Assembly (NCBI RefSeq): GCF_029892485.1
Contig: NZ_JARXVG010000002.1
Span: forward strand, 434,001 to 498,000
Source: Variovorax boronicumulans
GTDB taxonomy: Bacteria > Pseudomonadota > Gammaproteobacteria > Burkholderiales > Burkholderiaceae_C
DNA: 64,000 nt
Reading direction: 5' to 3'
How positions within the stretch are numbered: position 1 is the first letter of the stretch; each line of letters begins with the position of its first letter. The position numbers and the translations under genes were made by a program. Below are positions 52,495-61,553 of the stretch, in pieces. The notes under the pieces were generated by a model. The model worked only from the letters and a program-made list of their open reading frames with translations. It was not told the origin of the DNA and searched no databases.

Positions 52495-54837
52495 TCAGGC
52501 CGCGGCCAGTTCCTTGCGCAGCAGCTTCGCGGCCGTGACCATGTTCGACAGCGCCGCCTCGGTCTCGGGCCAGCCGCGGGTCTTCAGGCCGCAATCGGGG
52601 TTGATCCAGAGGTTCTCATGCGGCACCACGCCCGCGGCCTTGCGCATCAGGCGCACGATCTCCTCCACCGAGGGTACGCGCGGCGAGTGGATGTCGTACA
52701 CGCCCGGGCCGATCTCGTTCGGATAGCGAAAGCCCCCGGAATTGTTCTCGCCGCCGAAGCCGCGCAGCAGTTCCATGTCGGAGCGGCTGGTCTCGATGGT
52801 GATCACGTCGGCGTCCATCGCCGCGATCTCCGGCAGGATGTCGTTGAACTCCGAATAGCACATGTGCGTGTGGATCTGCGTTTCGTCGCGCACGCCCGAG
52901 GCGCTGATGCGGAAGGCGCGCGTGGCCGACTTCAGGTACGCGGGCCAGCCCGCGCGGCGCAGCGGCAGGCCTTCGCGGATCGCGGGCTCGTCGATCTGGA
53001 TGATGCCGATGCCCGCGCCCTCGAGGTCCACCACCTCGTCGCGGATCGCCCAGGCGATCTGCTCGCAGGTGGTCGCGCGCGGCTGGTCGTCGCGCACGAA
53101 GGACCACTGCAGGATCGTGACCGGGCCGGTCAGCATGCCCTTCATCGGCAGCCTGGTGAGGCTCTGCGCGTAGGCGGTCCATTCGACCGTCATCGCGGCC
53201 GGGCGCGCCACGTCGCCGAAGATCACCGGCGGCTTCACGCAGCGCGAGCCGTACGACTGCACCCAGCCGTTGGCGGTGAAGGCAAAGCCGTCGAGTTGTT
53301 CGCCGAAGTACTCGACCATGTCGTTGCGCTCGGCCTCGCCGTGCACCAGCACGTCGATGCCGAGTTCTTCCTGCTTGCGCACAGCGAGCGCGATCTCGGC
53401 GCGCATCTTCTCGCGGTAGCCGGCCGCATCGAGCTCGCCGCGCTTGAAGGCGGCGCGCGCGGCGCGGATATCGGAGGTCTGCGGGAACGAGCCGATGGTG
53501 GTGGTCGGCAATGCGGGCAACGCAAAGCGTGTGCGCTGCACGGATTGGCGTTGCGCAAAGACCGAGGTGCGGGCGTCGTCGCCAGCCACGCTGCGGGCGA
53601 GTCGCAGCGCCACGTCGGCACGGTGGACGCGCGGGCTGCTGCGGCGAGCGGCGACGGCTGCACGTGCGGTCTTGAGTTCGTTTGCGACGGACAATTCGCC
53701 GCCATCGAGCACAGCGCGCAGCACGCGCAGTTCATCGAGCTTTTCGACGGCGAAGGCGAGCCACGACTTGAGCTCGGCATCGAGCCTGGTCTCGGCCGCC
53801 AGGCTGAACGGCACGTGCAGCAGCGAGCACGAGGGTGCGATCCACAGCTCGCCGCGATTCTTGTCGACCACCGGGCGCAGCGTGGCGAGCGCGGCATCGG
53901 GGTCGGTGCGCCAGATGTTGCGGCCATCGACGATGCCCACCGACAGCACCTTGTGCGCCGGGAGCCAGTCGGCCACGCCGGTCAGCTCCTGCGGCGCGCG
54001 CACCGCATCCACATGCAGGCCGGCGACCGGCAGCTGGCAGGCCAGGCGCAGGTTGTCGGAGAGCGGCGAGAAGTACGTGGCCAGCAGCAGCTTGGGCGCG
54101 CTGCGCGCGAGCTGCCAGTAGGCGCGCTCGAAAGCGTTGCGCCATGCCTCGGGCAGGTCGAGGCCGAGGATGGGCTCGTCGATCTGCACCCACTCCACGC
54201 CCTGCTGCTTCAGGCGCGTGAGCACCTGCTCGTACACGGGCAGCAGCGCATCGAGCAGCGAGAAGCGGTCGAAGCCGGCCTGCTTTTCCTTGCCCAGGTA
54301 CAGGAAGCTCAGTGGGCCCAGCAGCACGGCCTTGACCGCGTGCCCGGCCTGCTGCGCTTGCGCCACTTCGTCGAAGAGCCGCGCGGAGGCCAGCTTGAAC
54401 TGGGTGGCCGCGTTGAACTCGGGCACCAGGTAGTGGTAGTTGGTGTCGAACCACTTGGTCATCTCCAGTGCGAAGGTGCCTTCGGTGCCGTGCTTGCAGC
54501 TGTCGTCGTGCACATGGCCCGCTCCTTCCACTCCCCGGGCCATCTTGAAGTAGCGCGAGAGTTCGGGCTCGTCGCCCTTGAAGCCGAAGCGCGCCGGCTC
54601 GCAGCCGAGCAACTGGATGTGGTTCGCTACCTGGTCGTAGTAGGCGAAGTCGCCAACGGTCACGAAGTCGAGCCCCGCATCGCGTTGGGCCTGCCAGTGG
54701 CGGGCGCGCAGTTCTTCGCCGACGGCCTCGAGCGCGGCGCGGTCGATCTCGCCGCGCCAGTGCTTTTCGAGGGCGAACTTCAGTTCGCGGTTGGCGCCCA
54801 TGCGCGGAAAGCCAAGGGTGTGGGTACGGGTGGTCAT
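52495..54837 (-). CDS. metE: Cobalamin-independent methionine synthase
   Basis: 780 residues, the normal MetE length. Zinc and homocysteine-site residues are H658 and C660 in [12 protein letters not shown] and C749 in [13 protein letters not shown], matching H641/C643/C726 of the E. coli enzyme. The N-terminal [18 protein letters not shown] and C-terminal [19 protein letters not shown] domains are both present. It transfers a methyl group from methyltetrahydrofolate polyglutamate to homocysteine. The start at 54837 is chosen over 54876. It is divergent from metR. Confidence 0.97.
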   Translation of the reverse strand: MTTRTHTLGFPRMGANRELKFALEKHWRGEIDRAALEAVGEELRARHWQAQRDAGLDFVTVGDFAYYDQVANHIQLLGCEPARFGFKGDEPELSRYFKMARGVEGAGHVHDDSCKHGTEGTFALEMTKWFDTNYHYLVPEFNAATQFKLASARLFDEVAQAQQAGHAVKAVLLGPLSFLYLGKEKQAGFDRFSLLDALLPVYEQVLTRLKQQGVEWVQIDEPILGLDLPEAWRNAFERAYWQLARSAPKLLLATYFSPLSDNLRLACQLPVAGLHVDAVRAPQELTGVADWLPAHKVLSVGIVDGRNIWRTDPDAALATLRPVVDKNRGELWIAPSCSLLHVPFSLAAETRLDAELKSWLAFAVEKLDELRVLRAVLDGGELSVANELKTARAAVAARRSSPRVHRADVALRLARSVAGDDARTSVFAQRQSVQRTRFALPALPTTTIGSFPQTSDIRAARAAFKRGELDAAGYREKMRAEIALAVRKQEELGIDVLVHGEAERNDMVEYFGEQLDGFAFTANGWVQSYGSRCVKPPVIFGDVARPAAMTVEWTAYAQSLTRLPMKGMLTGPVTILQWSFVRDDQPRATTCEQIAWAIRDEVVDLEGAGIGIIQIDEPAIREGLPLRRAGWPAYLKSATRAFRISASGVRDETQIHTHMCYSEFNDILPEIAAMDADVITIETSRSDMELLRGFGGENNSGGFRYPNEIGPGVYDIHSPRVPSVEEIVRLMRKAAGVVPHENLWINPDCGLKTRGWPETEAALSNMVTAAKLLRKELAAA

Positions 54838-54927
54838 TGCAGGTAATCCGGTCGCTTGAATCTTGAGAATCCGCAATGGTCGGCGTTTGGGGTCTATGAT
54901 TCAAACGAAACCTTTTGCCCATTCGCT

Positions 54928-54940
54928 TGAAATTCATTCA
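54928..54940. promoter_or_regulatory. MetR box between metE and metR
   Basis: TGAAATTCATTCA matches the MetR consensus TGAA-N5-TTCA exactly and ends on the first base of the metR start codon. MetR with homocysteine activates metE from such sites. Confidence 0.7.
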
Positions 54941-55866
54941 TGTTGCAGTCGATCCTCGAAGTACGCCACCTGCGCACGCTCATCGCGTTGCGCGATACGG
55001 GCAGCCTGGTGCGCGCCGCGCAGTTGCTCAACCTCACGCAGTCGGCGCTGTCGCACCAGATCAAGCTGCTCGAAGACCGCTACGGCGCGCAGCTCTTCGA
55101 GCGTAAGTCGGTGCCGCCGCAGTTCAGCACCACGGGCCTGCGGCTGCTGCAACTGGCGGACGCGGCATTGCCGTTGATCGAAGAAGCCGAGCGCGATGTG
55201 GCGCGGCTCGCGCTTGGGCGCAGCGGCCAGTTGCGCATCGTGGTCGAGTGCCACACCTGCTTCGACTGGCTGATGCCCGCGATGGACGCCTTCCGCCAGC
55301 GCTGGCCCGAAATCGAACTGGACATCGTCTCGGGCTTCCACCCCGACCCGATCGCGCTGGTGATGCAGAACCGCGCCGAGGTGGCCATCGTGTCCGAAGA
55401 GGACCCCGATGAAACGGTGGACTACCACGCGCTCTTCCGCTTCGAGATCGTCGCGCTGCTCGCCAACGACCACGCGCTCACAGCCAAGGCACATCTCACG
55501 GCCAGGCATTTTGCCGACCAGACGCTGATCACCTACCCCGTGCCCGACGAGATGCTCGACATCGTGCGGCAGGTGCTGGCCCCCGCCGGCGTGGAGCCCG
55601 CGCGCCGGCGCACCACCGAGCTCACGGTGGCGATGCTGCAACTGGTGGCGAGCGGGCGCGGCGTGGCGACGCTGCCGCTGTGGGCGGTGCAGAACTACCT
55701 GGACCGCGGCTATGTCACGGCGCGCCGCGTGGGCAGCAAGGGACTGACCGGACGGCTCTACATGGCCTGCACGCAGAGCACATCCGACCAGCCATGGCTC
55801 GCAGACTTCGTGCGCATCACGCGCGAGAGCTGCTTCAAGAGCCTGCCGGGGATCGAGCTGCTGTAG
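54940..55866 (+). CDS. metR: LysR-family activator of methionine biosynthesis
   Basis: 308 residues. Helix-turn-helix VRHLRTLIALRDTGSLVRAA followed by QLLNLTQSALSHQIKLLEDR, the MetR-type N-terminus, and a LysR effector domain with the typical VVECHTCFDWLMPAMDAFR segment. It is divergent from metE with a consensus MetR box overlapping its own start, implying autoregulation and metE activation. Confidence 0.95.
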   Translation: MLQSILEVRHLRTLIALRDTGSLVRAAQLLNLTQSALSHQIKLLEDRYGAQLFERKSVPPQFSTTGLRLLQLADAALPLIEEAERDVARLALGRSGQLRIVVECHTCFDWLMPAMDAFRQRWPEIELDIVSGFHPDPIALVMQNRAEVAIVSEEDPDETVDYHALFRFEIVALLANDHALTAKAHLTARHFADQTLITYPVPDEMLDIVRQVLAPAGVEPARRRTTELTVAMLQLVASGRGVATLPLWAVQNYLDRGYVTARRVGSKGLTGRLYMACTQSTSDQPWLADFVRITRESCFKSLPGIELL

Positions 55867-55880
55867 CGCTTCCGTTCGGT

Positions 55881-56000
55881 CTTGCTCCTTCCCCTTCCGG
55901 GGGAAGGCTGGGATGGGGCAGGCGGCCTTTGATCGGCCGCTGATGCCTGATACGCCGCGAGCCCCCACCCCAACCCTCCCCCGGAAGGGGAGGGAGCAAG
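55881..56000. repeat. REP/BIME-like inverted repeat
   Basis: A roughly 38-base element at 55881-55918 is repeated in inverted orientation at 55962-56000, with only a few mismatches; the two face each other across 43 bases. Each arm is itself a hairpin around CCTTCCGGGGGAAGG or CTCCCCCGGAAGGGGAG. The elements sit between the metR 3' end and the convergent outer-membrane gene. Such GC-rich repeats are common between convergent genes in Comamonadaceae and may act as terminators or mRNA stabilisers. Confidence 0.75.
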
Positions 56001-56036
56001 ACAGGGGCGCGAGCACTCGACGCGGTCGGGGTTCGA

Positions 56037-56780
56037 CTAGAACCGCGTCCCCACCGACAACCGCACCATGTTCTGCGCCGTGAAGTTCACCTTCGGGTCA
56101 TAGGCCGCGCGAACGAACCAGCGCGGCCAGTCGTAGGTGACGGTCAGGCCGGCGCGGCGGATGAATTGGCCGTCCACCGTGCCCTGCTTGGCCAGCATGT
56201 CCACGGTCAGGCGCTGCCGTTCGGGCAGCGGCAGCCGGTAGACGAGGTGCACGTCCTGCTGGTCGGGGTTCAGCCGGTTGTCGCGGATCAGCGAGAGCGA
56301 CAGCGCCGTGCCGTCCGGCCACTTGTAGCCGCCGTACACGGTGTACGAATCGTTGGGGTCGAAATTCAGGTTGGCGTAGTTGCGAAGGTTGGTGCGGCCC
56401 AGGCCCGTGCCGACGAACCAGCTGTCGCCCGTCTCCACTGCCAGGCTGCCGCCCACGAACCCGCCCGAGGCCGCCTGCAGCGAAGGCAGCACGCGCACCG
56501 GGCCCAGCGTGAAGGTGTGGTCCCACCCCACGCGGGGCTGCGCGAAATCGAGCACCGGCGAACGGAACCAGCCGATCCAGACATTGCCGTCGCCATAGGT
56601 GTAGCGCAGGTTCATGTCCAGCCCCGGCCCCGCAGGCAAGCCACCGCCGGACACGCGGTACGCGCCCACGGTGAGCTTGAACGGAAGCTCGGCCGCGCCA
56701 TCGTCTGCCCGGGCCGCCGAGGACAGGCACAGCACCGCGAGGGCCGCGAGAAAAGAGGTCGATCGACGACGGAATGCCAT
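56037..56780 (-). CDS. Outer-membrane-like beta-barrel protein of unknown function
   Basis: 247 residues. A signal peptide (MAFRRRSTSFLAALAVLCLS, cleaved after ARAD) is followed by alternating hydrophobic/polar strands rich in aromatics, such as GDGNVWIGWFRSPVLDF and GGYKWPDGTALSLSLIRD, and a C-terminal phenylalanine (RLSVGTRF), the classic outer-membrane insertion signal. About ten strands can be counted. It is five bases after the DUF1345 gene and co-directional. I do not recognise a family. Confidence 0.8.
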   Translation of the reverse strand: MAFRRRSTSFLAALAVLCLSSAARADDGAAELPFKLTVGAYRVSGGGLPAGPGLDMNLRYTYGDGNVWIGWFRSPVLDFAQPRVGWDHTFTLGPVRVLPSLQAASGGFVGGSLAVETGDSWFVGTGLGRTNLRNYANLNFDPNDSYTVYGGYKWPDGTALSLSLIRDNRLNPDQQDVHLVYRLPLPERQRLTVDMLAKQGTVDGQFIRRAGLTVTYDWPRWFVRAAYDPKVNFTAQNMVRLSVGTRF

Positions 56781-56785
56781 GGCGT

Positions 56786-57454
56786 TCAGAACAAGCTCGC
56801 GCCGATGTTGATGAGCAACGCGAGCACCGTCGTGTTGAACAGGTACGCCAGGATGCAATGCACCGAGCCGATGCGGCGCATGGGCCTGGAGACGAAGGCC
56901 ACGTCCGCGGTCTGCCCGGAGGTGCCGATCACGGCGGCAAAGTAGAAGAAGTCGCCGTAGCCCGGCGGCTCGTCGTCCGGGAACTGGATGCCGGCCTTCT
57001 GCCCGCGGCATGTCGCGGCGTAGTAATCGTGCGCATAGTGGAGCGTGAACATGACCTGGGTGAAGGCCCACGACGACACCACCGTGAGGCCGGCCAGCGC
57101 GATGTGCGCGAGCTTCTCCACGCCGTGCATGTCCTTCACCACCGCCAGCTCGCCGCCGATGGCCGCCAGGCTCGCGACGGCCGACACCACCACCAGCACG
57201 AGGATCACCATCTGCCCGTCGTCCTGCAGTTGCGCGCGGTAGCGCATGTGCTTCTGCGACGACCGGTTCATCATGACCGCCGCCAGCAGCACATAGAGGC
57301 ACGCCCCGGTGTTCCAGGCGATCAGGAGGCGCGTGACGAGGTGCGCATCCACGGACGGGAGCAGGAATCCCGTGGCAATGGCGATGGCCGCGGCAATGAA
57401 GAGCCGCGGCCGTGCGGCCATCTGGCGGAGGAATCGGTGTCGGGGAAGTTTCAT
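56786..57454 (-). CDS. DUF1345 membrane protein
   Basis: 222 residues with about five transmembrane helices. Family-typical stretches are LIAWNTGACLYVLLAAVMM, TVVSSWAFTQVMFTLHYAHDYY and PPGYGDFFYFAAVIGTSGQT; the last two resemble a pore-like region, but DUF1345 has no established role. It is probably co-transcribed with the downstream outer-membrane-like gene, and lies 24 bases after the upstream LysR gene on the same strand. Confidence 0.92.
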   Translation of the reverse strand: MKLPRHRFLRQMAARPRLFIAAAIAIATGFLLPSVDAHLVTRLLIAWNTGACLYVLLAAVMMNRSSQKHMRYRAQLQDDGQMVILVLVVVSAVASLAAIGGELAVVKDMHGVEKLAHIALAGLTVVSSWAFTQVMFTLHYAHDYYAATCRGQKAGIQFPDDEPPGYGDFFYFAAVIGTSGQTADVAFVSRPMRRIGSVHCILAYLFNTTVLALLINIGASLF

Positions 57455-57478
57455 GGGGCTTCGGACGAGCCCCTGCCG

Positions 57479-58459
57479 TCAGGATGACGGCGAAGAGGCC
57501 AAGCCTTCGAATGTCGGCGAAGCTCTCTTGCGGGCACCTGACGAACGTCGCTTTCCTGCACCGGTGCCGGGTGCGCCCTGCGCCGCCTCGAGCAGCCAGG
57601 CGCGAAAGGCCGCGACCTTGGGACGGTCGTGGCTGTTTTCCGGATACACGAGGTAATAGGCGAAGTCCTCGAGCCAGGTCGCGTCCCAAAGCTGCACCAG
57701 CCGGCCTTGCGCCAGGTCGTCGGCCACCACCGCGGTGGGCAGCAAGGCCGCGCCCTGCCCCGCGAGCACCGCCTTCAGCAGCAGGCCCGAATCGTCGAAG
57801 GACGGCCCGCGCGCCGGGCCCGCGTGCGCGATGCCCTGCGCCTCGAACCACCGCGCCCAGGCCTTGCGCTGGGCATCGTTCACACGCGGCCAACGCGTCA
57901 GATCGGCCGCTGCCGCCGGCATGCGGAGCTGCTTGACCAACGCGGGCGCCGCAACGGGCGCGATCTCCACCGTCAGCACACGCTGGCTGTTCAAGCCCGC
58001 ATAGCGCCCCAGGCCGTGGCGGATGGCCACGTCCACGCCATCGCGCGAGAAGTCGGCCAGCGCGCTGCTGCTCACCACCTGCAGGTCGATGCCGGGATGT
58101 GCATCCTGGAAGCCCTTGAGGCGCGGCACCAGCCATGCGGAAGCAAAGAACGGCGTGGCGCTCACGGTGAGTAGGCCCGTGTCTTCGGGCACGGCGATGC
58201 GGCGCGTGGCATCGCTGATCTGCCGGAAGGCATTGCGCACCGGCGGCAGGTAAGCCTGGCCCGCGTCGGTGAGGAAGATGCCGCGGTTCACGCGGCGAAA
58301 GAGCGGAATGCCCAGGTGCAGCTCCAGCGTCTTGATCAGCTGGCTCACCGCACCAGGGGTCACGCACAACTCGTCCGCCGCGTTCTTGACCGAGAGATGG
58401 CGGGCGGTGGCCTCGAAGGCGCGCAGCGCATTGAGGGGCGGGAGTTGATGCTCGGTCAT
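57479..58459 (-). CDS. LysR family regulator (GcvA-like)
   Basis: 326 residues. The N-terminus LPPLNALRAFEATARHLSVK followed by NAADELCVTPGAVSQLIKTL is the GcvA-type helix-turn-helix; the effector domain follows. The C-terminal 30 residues are Gly/Ser/Arg-rich and probably disordered. It is divergent from the MFS transporter gene with 84 bases between, so it likely controls that gene, and may also read into DUF1345 on its own strand. Confidence 0.93.
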   Translation of the reverse strand: MTEHQLPPLNALRAFEATARHLSVKNAADELCVTPGAVSQLIKTLELHLGIPLFRRVNRGIFLTDAGQAYLPPVRNAFRQISDATRRIAVPEDTGLLTVSATPFFASAWLVPRLKGFQDAHPGIDLQVVSSSALADFSRDGVDVAIRHGLGRYAGLNSQRVLTVEIAPVAAPALVKQLRMPAAAADLTRWPRVNDAQRKAWARWFEAQGIAHAGPARGPSFDDSGLLLKAVLAGQGAALLPTAVVADDLAQGRLVQLWDATWLEDFAYYLVYPENSHDRPKVAAFRAWLLEAAQGAPGTGAGKRRSSGARKRASPTFEGLASSPSS

Positions 58460-58543
58460 TTAGTTAATCTGATTTGAAAGCTTCAGAAAATCTGGTTTGC
58501 AGGACTGCGCTCGAGGAGGGATTATTGGCGCAAACAAGCCGAG

Positions 58544-59863
58544 ATGAAAACGATCATGCCGCATTCCCCCAAAACCCCTGACCTTAGATATTCTGATTGT
58601 TCCAGCACCACCGCGAAGATCTTCCGCGGTTGGCTTGTCGTTGCAGGCGCCTTCGCCGTGACCCTCGTGGGCTTCGGCAGCGCCTACACCTTCAGCGCCT
58701 TTCTCGAATCGCTGCAACGGGACTTCGGTGCCTCGCGCGGCTCGGTCTCTTTGGTGTTCTCGCTCGCGGGCTTTCTCTACTTCGGGCTGGGCGTCATCAG
58801 CGGCCCGCTGGCGGACCGATGGGGTTCGCGGCGGCTCGCCGTCGCGGGCATGGTGCTGGTCGGGTTGGGGCTGGCGGCAGCGGGGCGGGCGCAAAGCCTC
58901 ACGCAGATCTACCTCGCGTACGGGCTCGGTGTCGGGCTCGGCGTCGGCGCGTCCTACGTGCCGGTGCTCGGCGCGGTGCAGCGCTGGTTCGTCAGGCGCC
59001 GCGGGTTCGCCTCGGGGCTGGCCGTGAGTGGCATCGGCGTGGGCACGCTGGTGATGCCGCCGCTGGCGTCGTTCCTCATCGAAGGCATCGGATGGCGCAA
59101 CGCCTACCTGGCGCTCGGCGCGCTTGCCGCGGTGGTGGGCGTGGGCATGGCGCTCCTGATCGAGAACGACCCGCGCGAGCGCGGGCTGGGGCCCGACGGC
59201 GACCCACCGCAGCCGCAGGCCGCATCGGCCACGCCTGCGGGCGCCACGGTGCGGGAGGCGATCACGTCGCGGCGCTTTGCCGGCCTGTACGCGGCATGCC
59301 TCGTCAGCTCGTTCGGCCTGTTCGTGCCCTTCGTCCACCTCGTGCCTTATGCGCTCGACCACGGCGTGCCGTCGACCTCCGCGGTGCTGCTGCTGGGTGC
59401 CATCGGCGTCGGCAGCACGGCCGGCCGCTTCTTCCTCGGCGGGTTGGCCGACCGCATTGGCCGCCAGCTTGCTCTGCCGCTGATGTCCGCGGGCATGGCA
59501 CTGTCGCTGGTCGTGTGGGCGGTGTCCGGCGGGTTCTGGGGATTGGCCGTGTTCGCGTTCGCCTACGGCGTGTTCTACGGCGGCTTCGTCGCGCTGCTGC
59601 CGGCGCTGGTGATGGACCGATTCGGCGGACGCAACATCAGCGCAATCATCGGCGTGCTCTACACCAGCGTGGCCGTGGGCACCCTGGTGGGGCCGAGCGC
59701 AGCGGGCTTTGCCTTCGACATCAGCCGCAGCTACCTGCTGCCGATCGTGGCCAGCATCGGCGCGAACCTCGTTGCGGCCGGCATCCTGCTGGCGATGGCC
59801 CGGCGGGATGCTTCGGTAAAACCGGCATGGGCCGGCGCGGGGCGGGGGTACAGTCGGGAATGA
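58544..59863 (+). CDS. MFS transporter (monocarboxylate/OFA-like)
   Basis: 439 residues with twelve predicted helices. Family markers are GWLVVAGAFAVTLVGFGSAY at helix 1, GPLADRWGSRR between helices 2 and 3, and LGGLADRIGRQLALP in the C-terminal half. The arrangement resembles the oxalate/formate and monocarboxylate branch. Its TGA overlaps the ATG of a 52-residue membrane protein gene. Divergent from a LysR gene. The transported compound is unknown. Confidence 0.92.
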   Translation: MKTIMPHSPKTPDLRYSDCSSTTAKIFRGWLVVAGAFAVTLVGFGSAYTFSAFLESLQRDFGASRGSVSLVFSLAGFLYFGLGVISGPLADRWGSRRLAVAGMVLVGLGLAAAGRAQSLTQIYLAYGLGVGLGVGASYVPVLGAVQRWFVRRRGFASGLAVSGIGVGTLVMPPLASFLIEGIGWRNAYLALGALAAVVGVGMALLIENDPRERGLGPDGDPPQPQAASATPAGATVREAITSRRFAGLYAACLVSSFGLFVPFVHLVPYALDHGVPSTSAVLLLGAIGVGSTAGRFFLGGLADRIGRQLALPLMSAGMALSLVVWAVSGGFWGLAVFAFAYGVFYGGFVALLPALVMDRFGGRNISAIIGVLYTSVAVGTLVGPSAAGFAFDISRSYLLPIVASIGANLVAAGILLAMARRDASVKPAWAGAGRGYSRE

Positions 59864-60018
59864 ACCCACAACCGCCTGCCGCCCCCAGTCCGCCTCCATT
59901 GGCAGCCCCCGCCTCCCTCACAGAGGCCCAGGCGTTCACCCGAGCCTGGATGCTCTTCGTCGTGCTCGTCGCCGTCGTGCTGGGCGTCCTGTGGGCCGTC
60001 AAGGCCTACTTCGTCTGA
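59860..60018 (+). CDS. Small single-helix membrane protein coupled to the MFS gene
   Basis: 52 residues: a Pro/Ala-rich N-terminus (MNPQPPAAPSPPPLAAP), a short helix (LTEAQAFTRAWM) and one transmembrane helix ending in VLWAVKAYFV. Its ATG overlaps the stop of the MFS gene (ATGA at 59860-59863), which implies translational coupling and perhaps a small accessory subunit of the transporter. No homologue is known to me. Confidence 0.75.
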   Translation: MNPQPPAAPSPPPLAAPASLTEAQAFTRAWMLFVVLVAVVLGVLWAVKAYFV

Positions 60019-60037
60019 AGGCCAGGAGCCCAAGGGG

Positions 60038-61294
60038 CTAGCGGGCGCTCAGGTCCCACACGTCGTCCGCGGCATGCGCTGCCTCCCAGGCGCGCACTTT
60101 CTTCTTCGCACCGTCGAACAGCTTCACGTAGTTGCCCACGCGCACCTTCTGGCTGATCTGCGGGCCCACCTTCTCGAACAACGGCGACGTGATCTTCGGC
60201 ACGGCCATGTACTGGTCGAAGGTCATGCGCTTGCCCATCGAGGTCGGCACGCCCTTGGCATCGACCACGTTGCGGCTGTAGATCACGGTGTCCGAACCCC
60301 ATAGCACGCGGTCCTGGTAGCGGGTGACGAACTGCGCCCACTCGTCGGTGGTCGGCATGCCGGGCTCGGGCTTGATGAAGCGCTCCTGCACGATGTCCCA
60401 TGAAATGTCGACGCTCCATCCGGGGCATGCATCGAGAACGCGCGACACCATCTGCAGGTGATCGCGCGTGGGCTTCACGAAGCGGCCGAGGCCCGTGTGC
60501 GCCCAGATCACGCTGGCACCCGGCGCCTGCACGCACAGTTGCTTCAGGCCCGCCTCGTAGTTGTTCTGCGGGCGCAGCGCCTCCACCGTGCCGTCGTAGC
60601 TCACGTCGGCCGGATAGATGTCGTTGTGCAGCGTGGCGACCAGGCCGGTCTCGGCGACCGTCTTCAAAATGTCCACCAGCGCGGGGCTGTAGAGCGAGAG
60701 CTTGCCGTCCTTCTCCGTCGTGTCCGGCGGCTGCTTGCCGCCCGCGGCGGTGTAGCTGATCGGGTCGCCGGCGATCTTGCGCGACACCAGTTCCTTGTGC
60801 ACCGTGAATTCGCCGATGCCGGCGAAGGCGCCCGGGAAGGTCAGCAGCGCGCGCTTGATGTGCTGCGCCGCGTAGCGGTCCATCGGGTTGAAGCCGGTGA
60901 TCATCAGGTCGAGACGGCTCTGCTCGGCCGGCGTCAGCGTGAGGTATTCCTTCGCGTACATGGCATCGGCGAAGGCGTAGTAGTACAGCTCGGCCTTCGG
61001 TCCCAGGTAGTAGGTGGGTGCGACCTTGTCGCCGGCGTACTGCTCGAAGCCATCCCACTTCTGCTGCAGCGGCAGAGGCATGACGGTGGAGCGCACCATG
61101 TCGTCCTTCATGTAGTCGCGCAGTAGCTGCTTGAGCGACGCGCCCTGGTAGGCGTAGTTGGCGATGTGGAAGTGCGCGTCGGCAAACTTGCCGGCGCCTT
61201 CGGTGGCCGACGGCGGCGGCAGGGTCGAGCAACCCGCGACGAGTGCGGCGCAGGCGGCCACGGCGGAGATGCGGCGAAGAGATGAAATGGGCAT
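60038..61294 (-). CDS. Amidohydrolase-family lipoprotein
   Basis: 418 residues. A lipoprotein signal peptide ends in LVAGC (cysteine 22). The mature protein starts with DAHFHIAN, the HxH metal pair of amidohydrolases; other ligands fit TLHNDIYPADVS, IWAHTGLGR and the aspartate in LWGSDTVIY. It is thus a TIM-barrel metal hydrolase or decarboxylase anchored in the envelope, which is unusual for this family. It lies 34 bases after the biotin-carrier gene and may be part of the pxp operon. Confidence 0.88.
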   Translation of the reverse strand: MPISSLRRISAVAACAALVAGCSTLPPPSATEGAGKFADAHFHIANYAYQGASLKQLLRDYMKDDMVRSTVMPLPLQQKWDGFEQYAGDKVAPTYYLGPKAELYYYAFADAMYAKEYLTLTPAEQSRLDLMITGFNPMDRYAAQHIKRALLTFPGAFAGIGEFTVHKELVSRKIAGDPISYTAAGGKQPPDTTEKDGKLSLYSPALVDILKTVAETGLVATLHNDIYPADVSYDGTVEALRPQNNYEAGLKQLCVQAPGASVIWAHTGLGRFVKPTRDHLQMVSRVLDACPGWSVDISWDIVQERFIKPEPGMPTTDEWAQFVTRYQDRVLWGSDTVIYSRNVVDAKGVPTSMGKRMTFDQYMAVPKITSPLFEKVGPQISQKVRVGNYVKLFDGAKKKVRAWEAAHAADDVWDLSAR

Positions 61295-61328
61295 GGTGCA
61301 GCCTTGATGTGTTGCGGGGGAAATGTCT

Positions 61329-61553
61329 TTACGCAGATGCCAGCACGACCAGCACCTGCTCGTCGGTCACCATGTCGCCTTCGGCGGCCAGGATGCGCAG
61401 CACCGTGCCCGCGGCCGGCGCCTCCACCGGGATTTCCATCTTCATCGACTCCACGATCAGCAGCGTGGCGCCCTCCTCGACCTGCTGGCCTTCGGCGACC
61501 TCGAGTTTCCAGATGCGGCCGCTGACATCGGCCACTACGTTGTGTTCAGGCAT
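61329..61553 (-). CDS. Biotin/lipoyl carrier protein (BCCP-like)
   Basis: 74 residues, a bare biotinyl domain. The attachment lysine is in VESMKMEIPVEAP. It starts with MPEHNVVADVSGRIWKLEV. Its first 8 bases overlap the end of pxpA. No biotin carboxylase gene is next to it (the next gene is the amidohydrolase); it may lie upstream beyond the window edge. The role in a PxpABC operon is unproven; it suggests a biotin-dependent carboxylation step. Confidence 0.9.
   Translation of the reverse strand: MPEHNVVADVSGRIWKLEVAEGQQVEEGATLLIVESMKMEIPVEAPAAGTVLRILAAEGDMVTDEQVLVVLASA

Noticed and set aside
56037..58367. A 776-codon minus frame spanning the barrel, DUF1345 and LysR genes
   Set aside because: The three real genes are in their own frames with proper starts; the long frame only happens to be open in GC-rich sequence.
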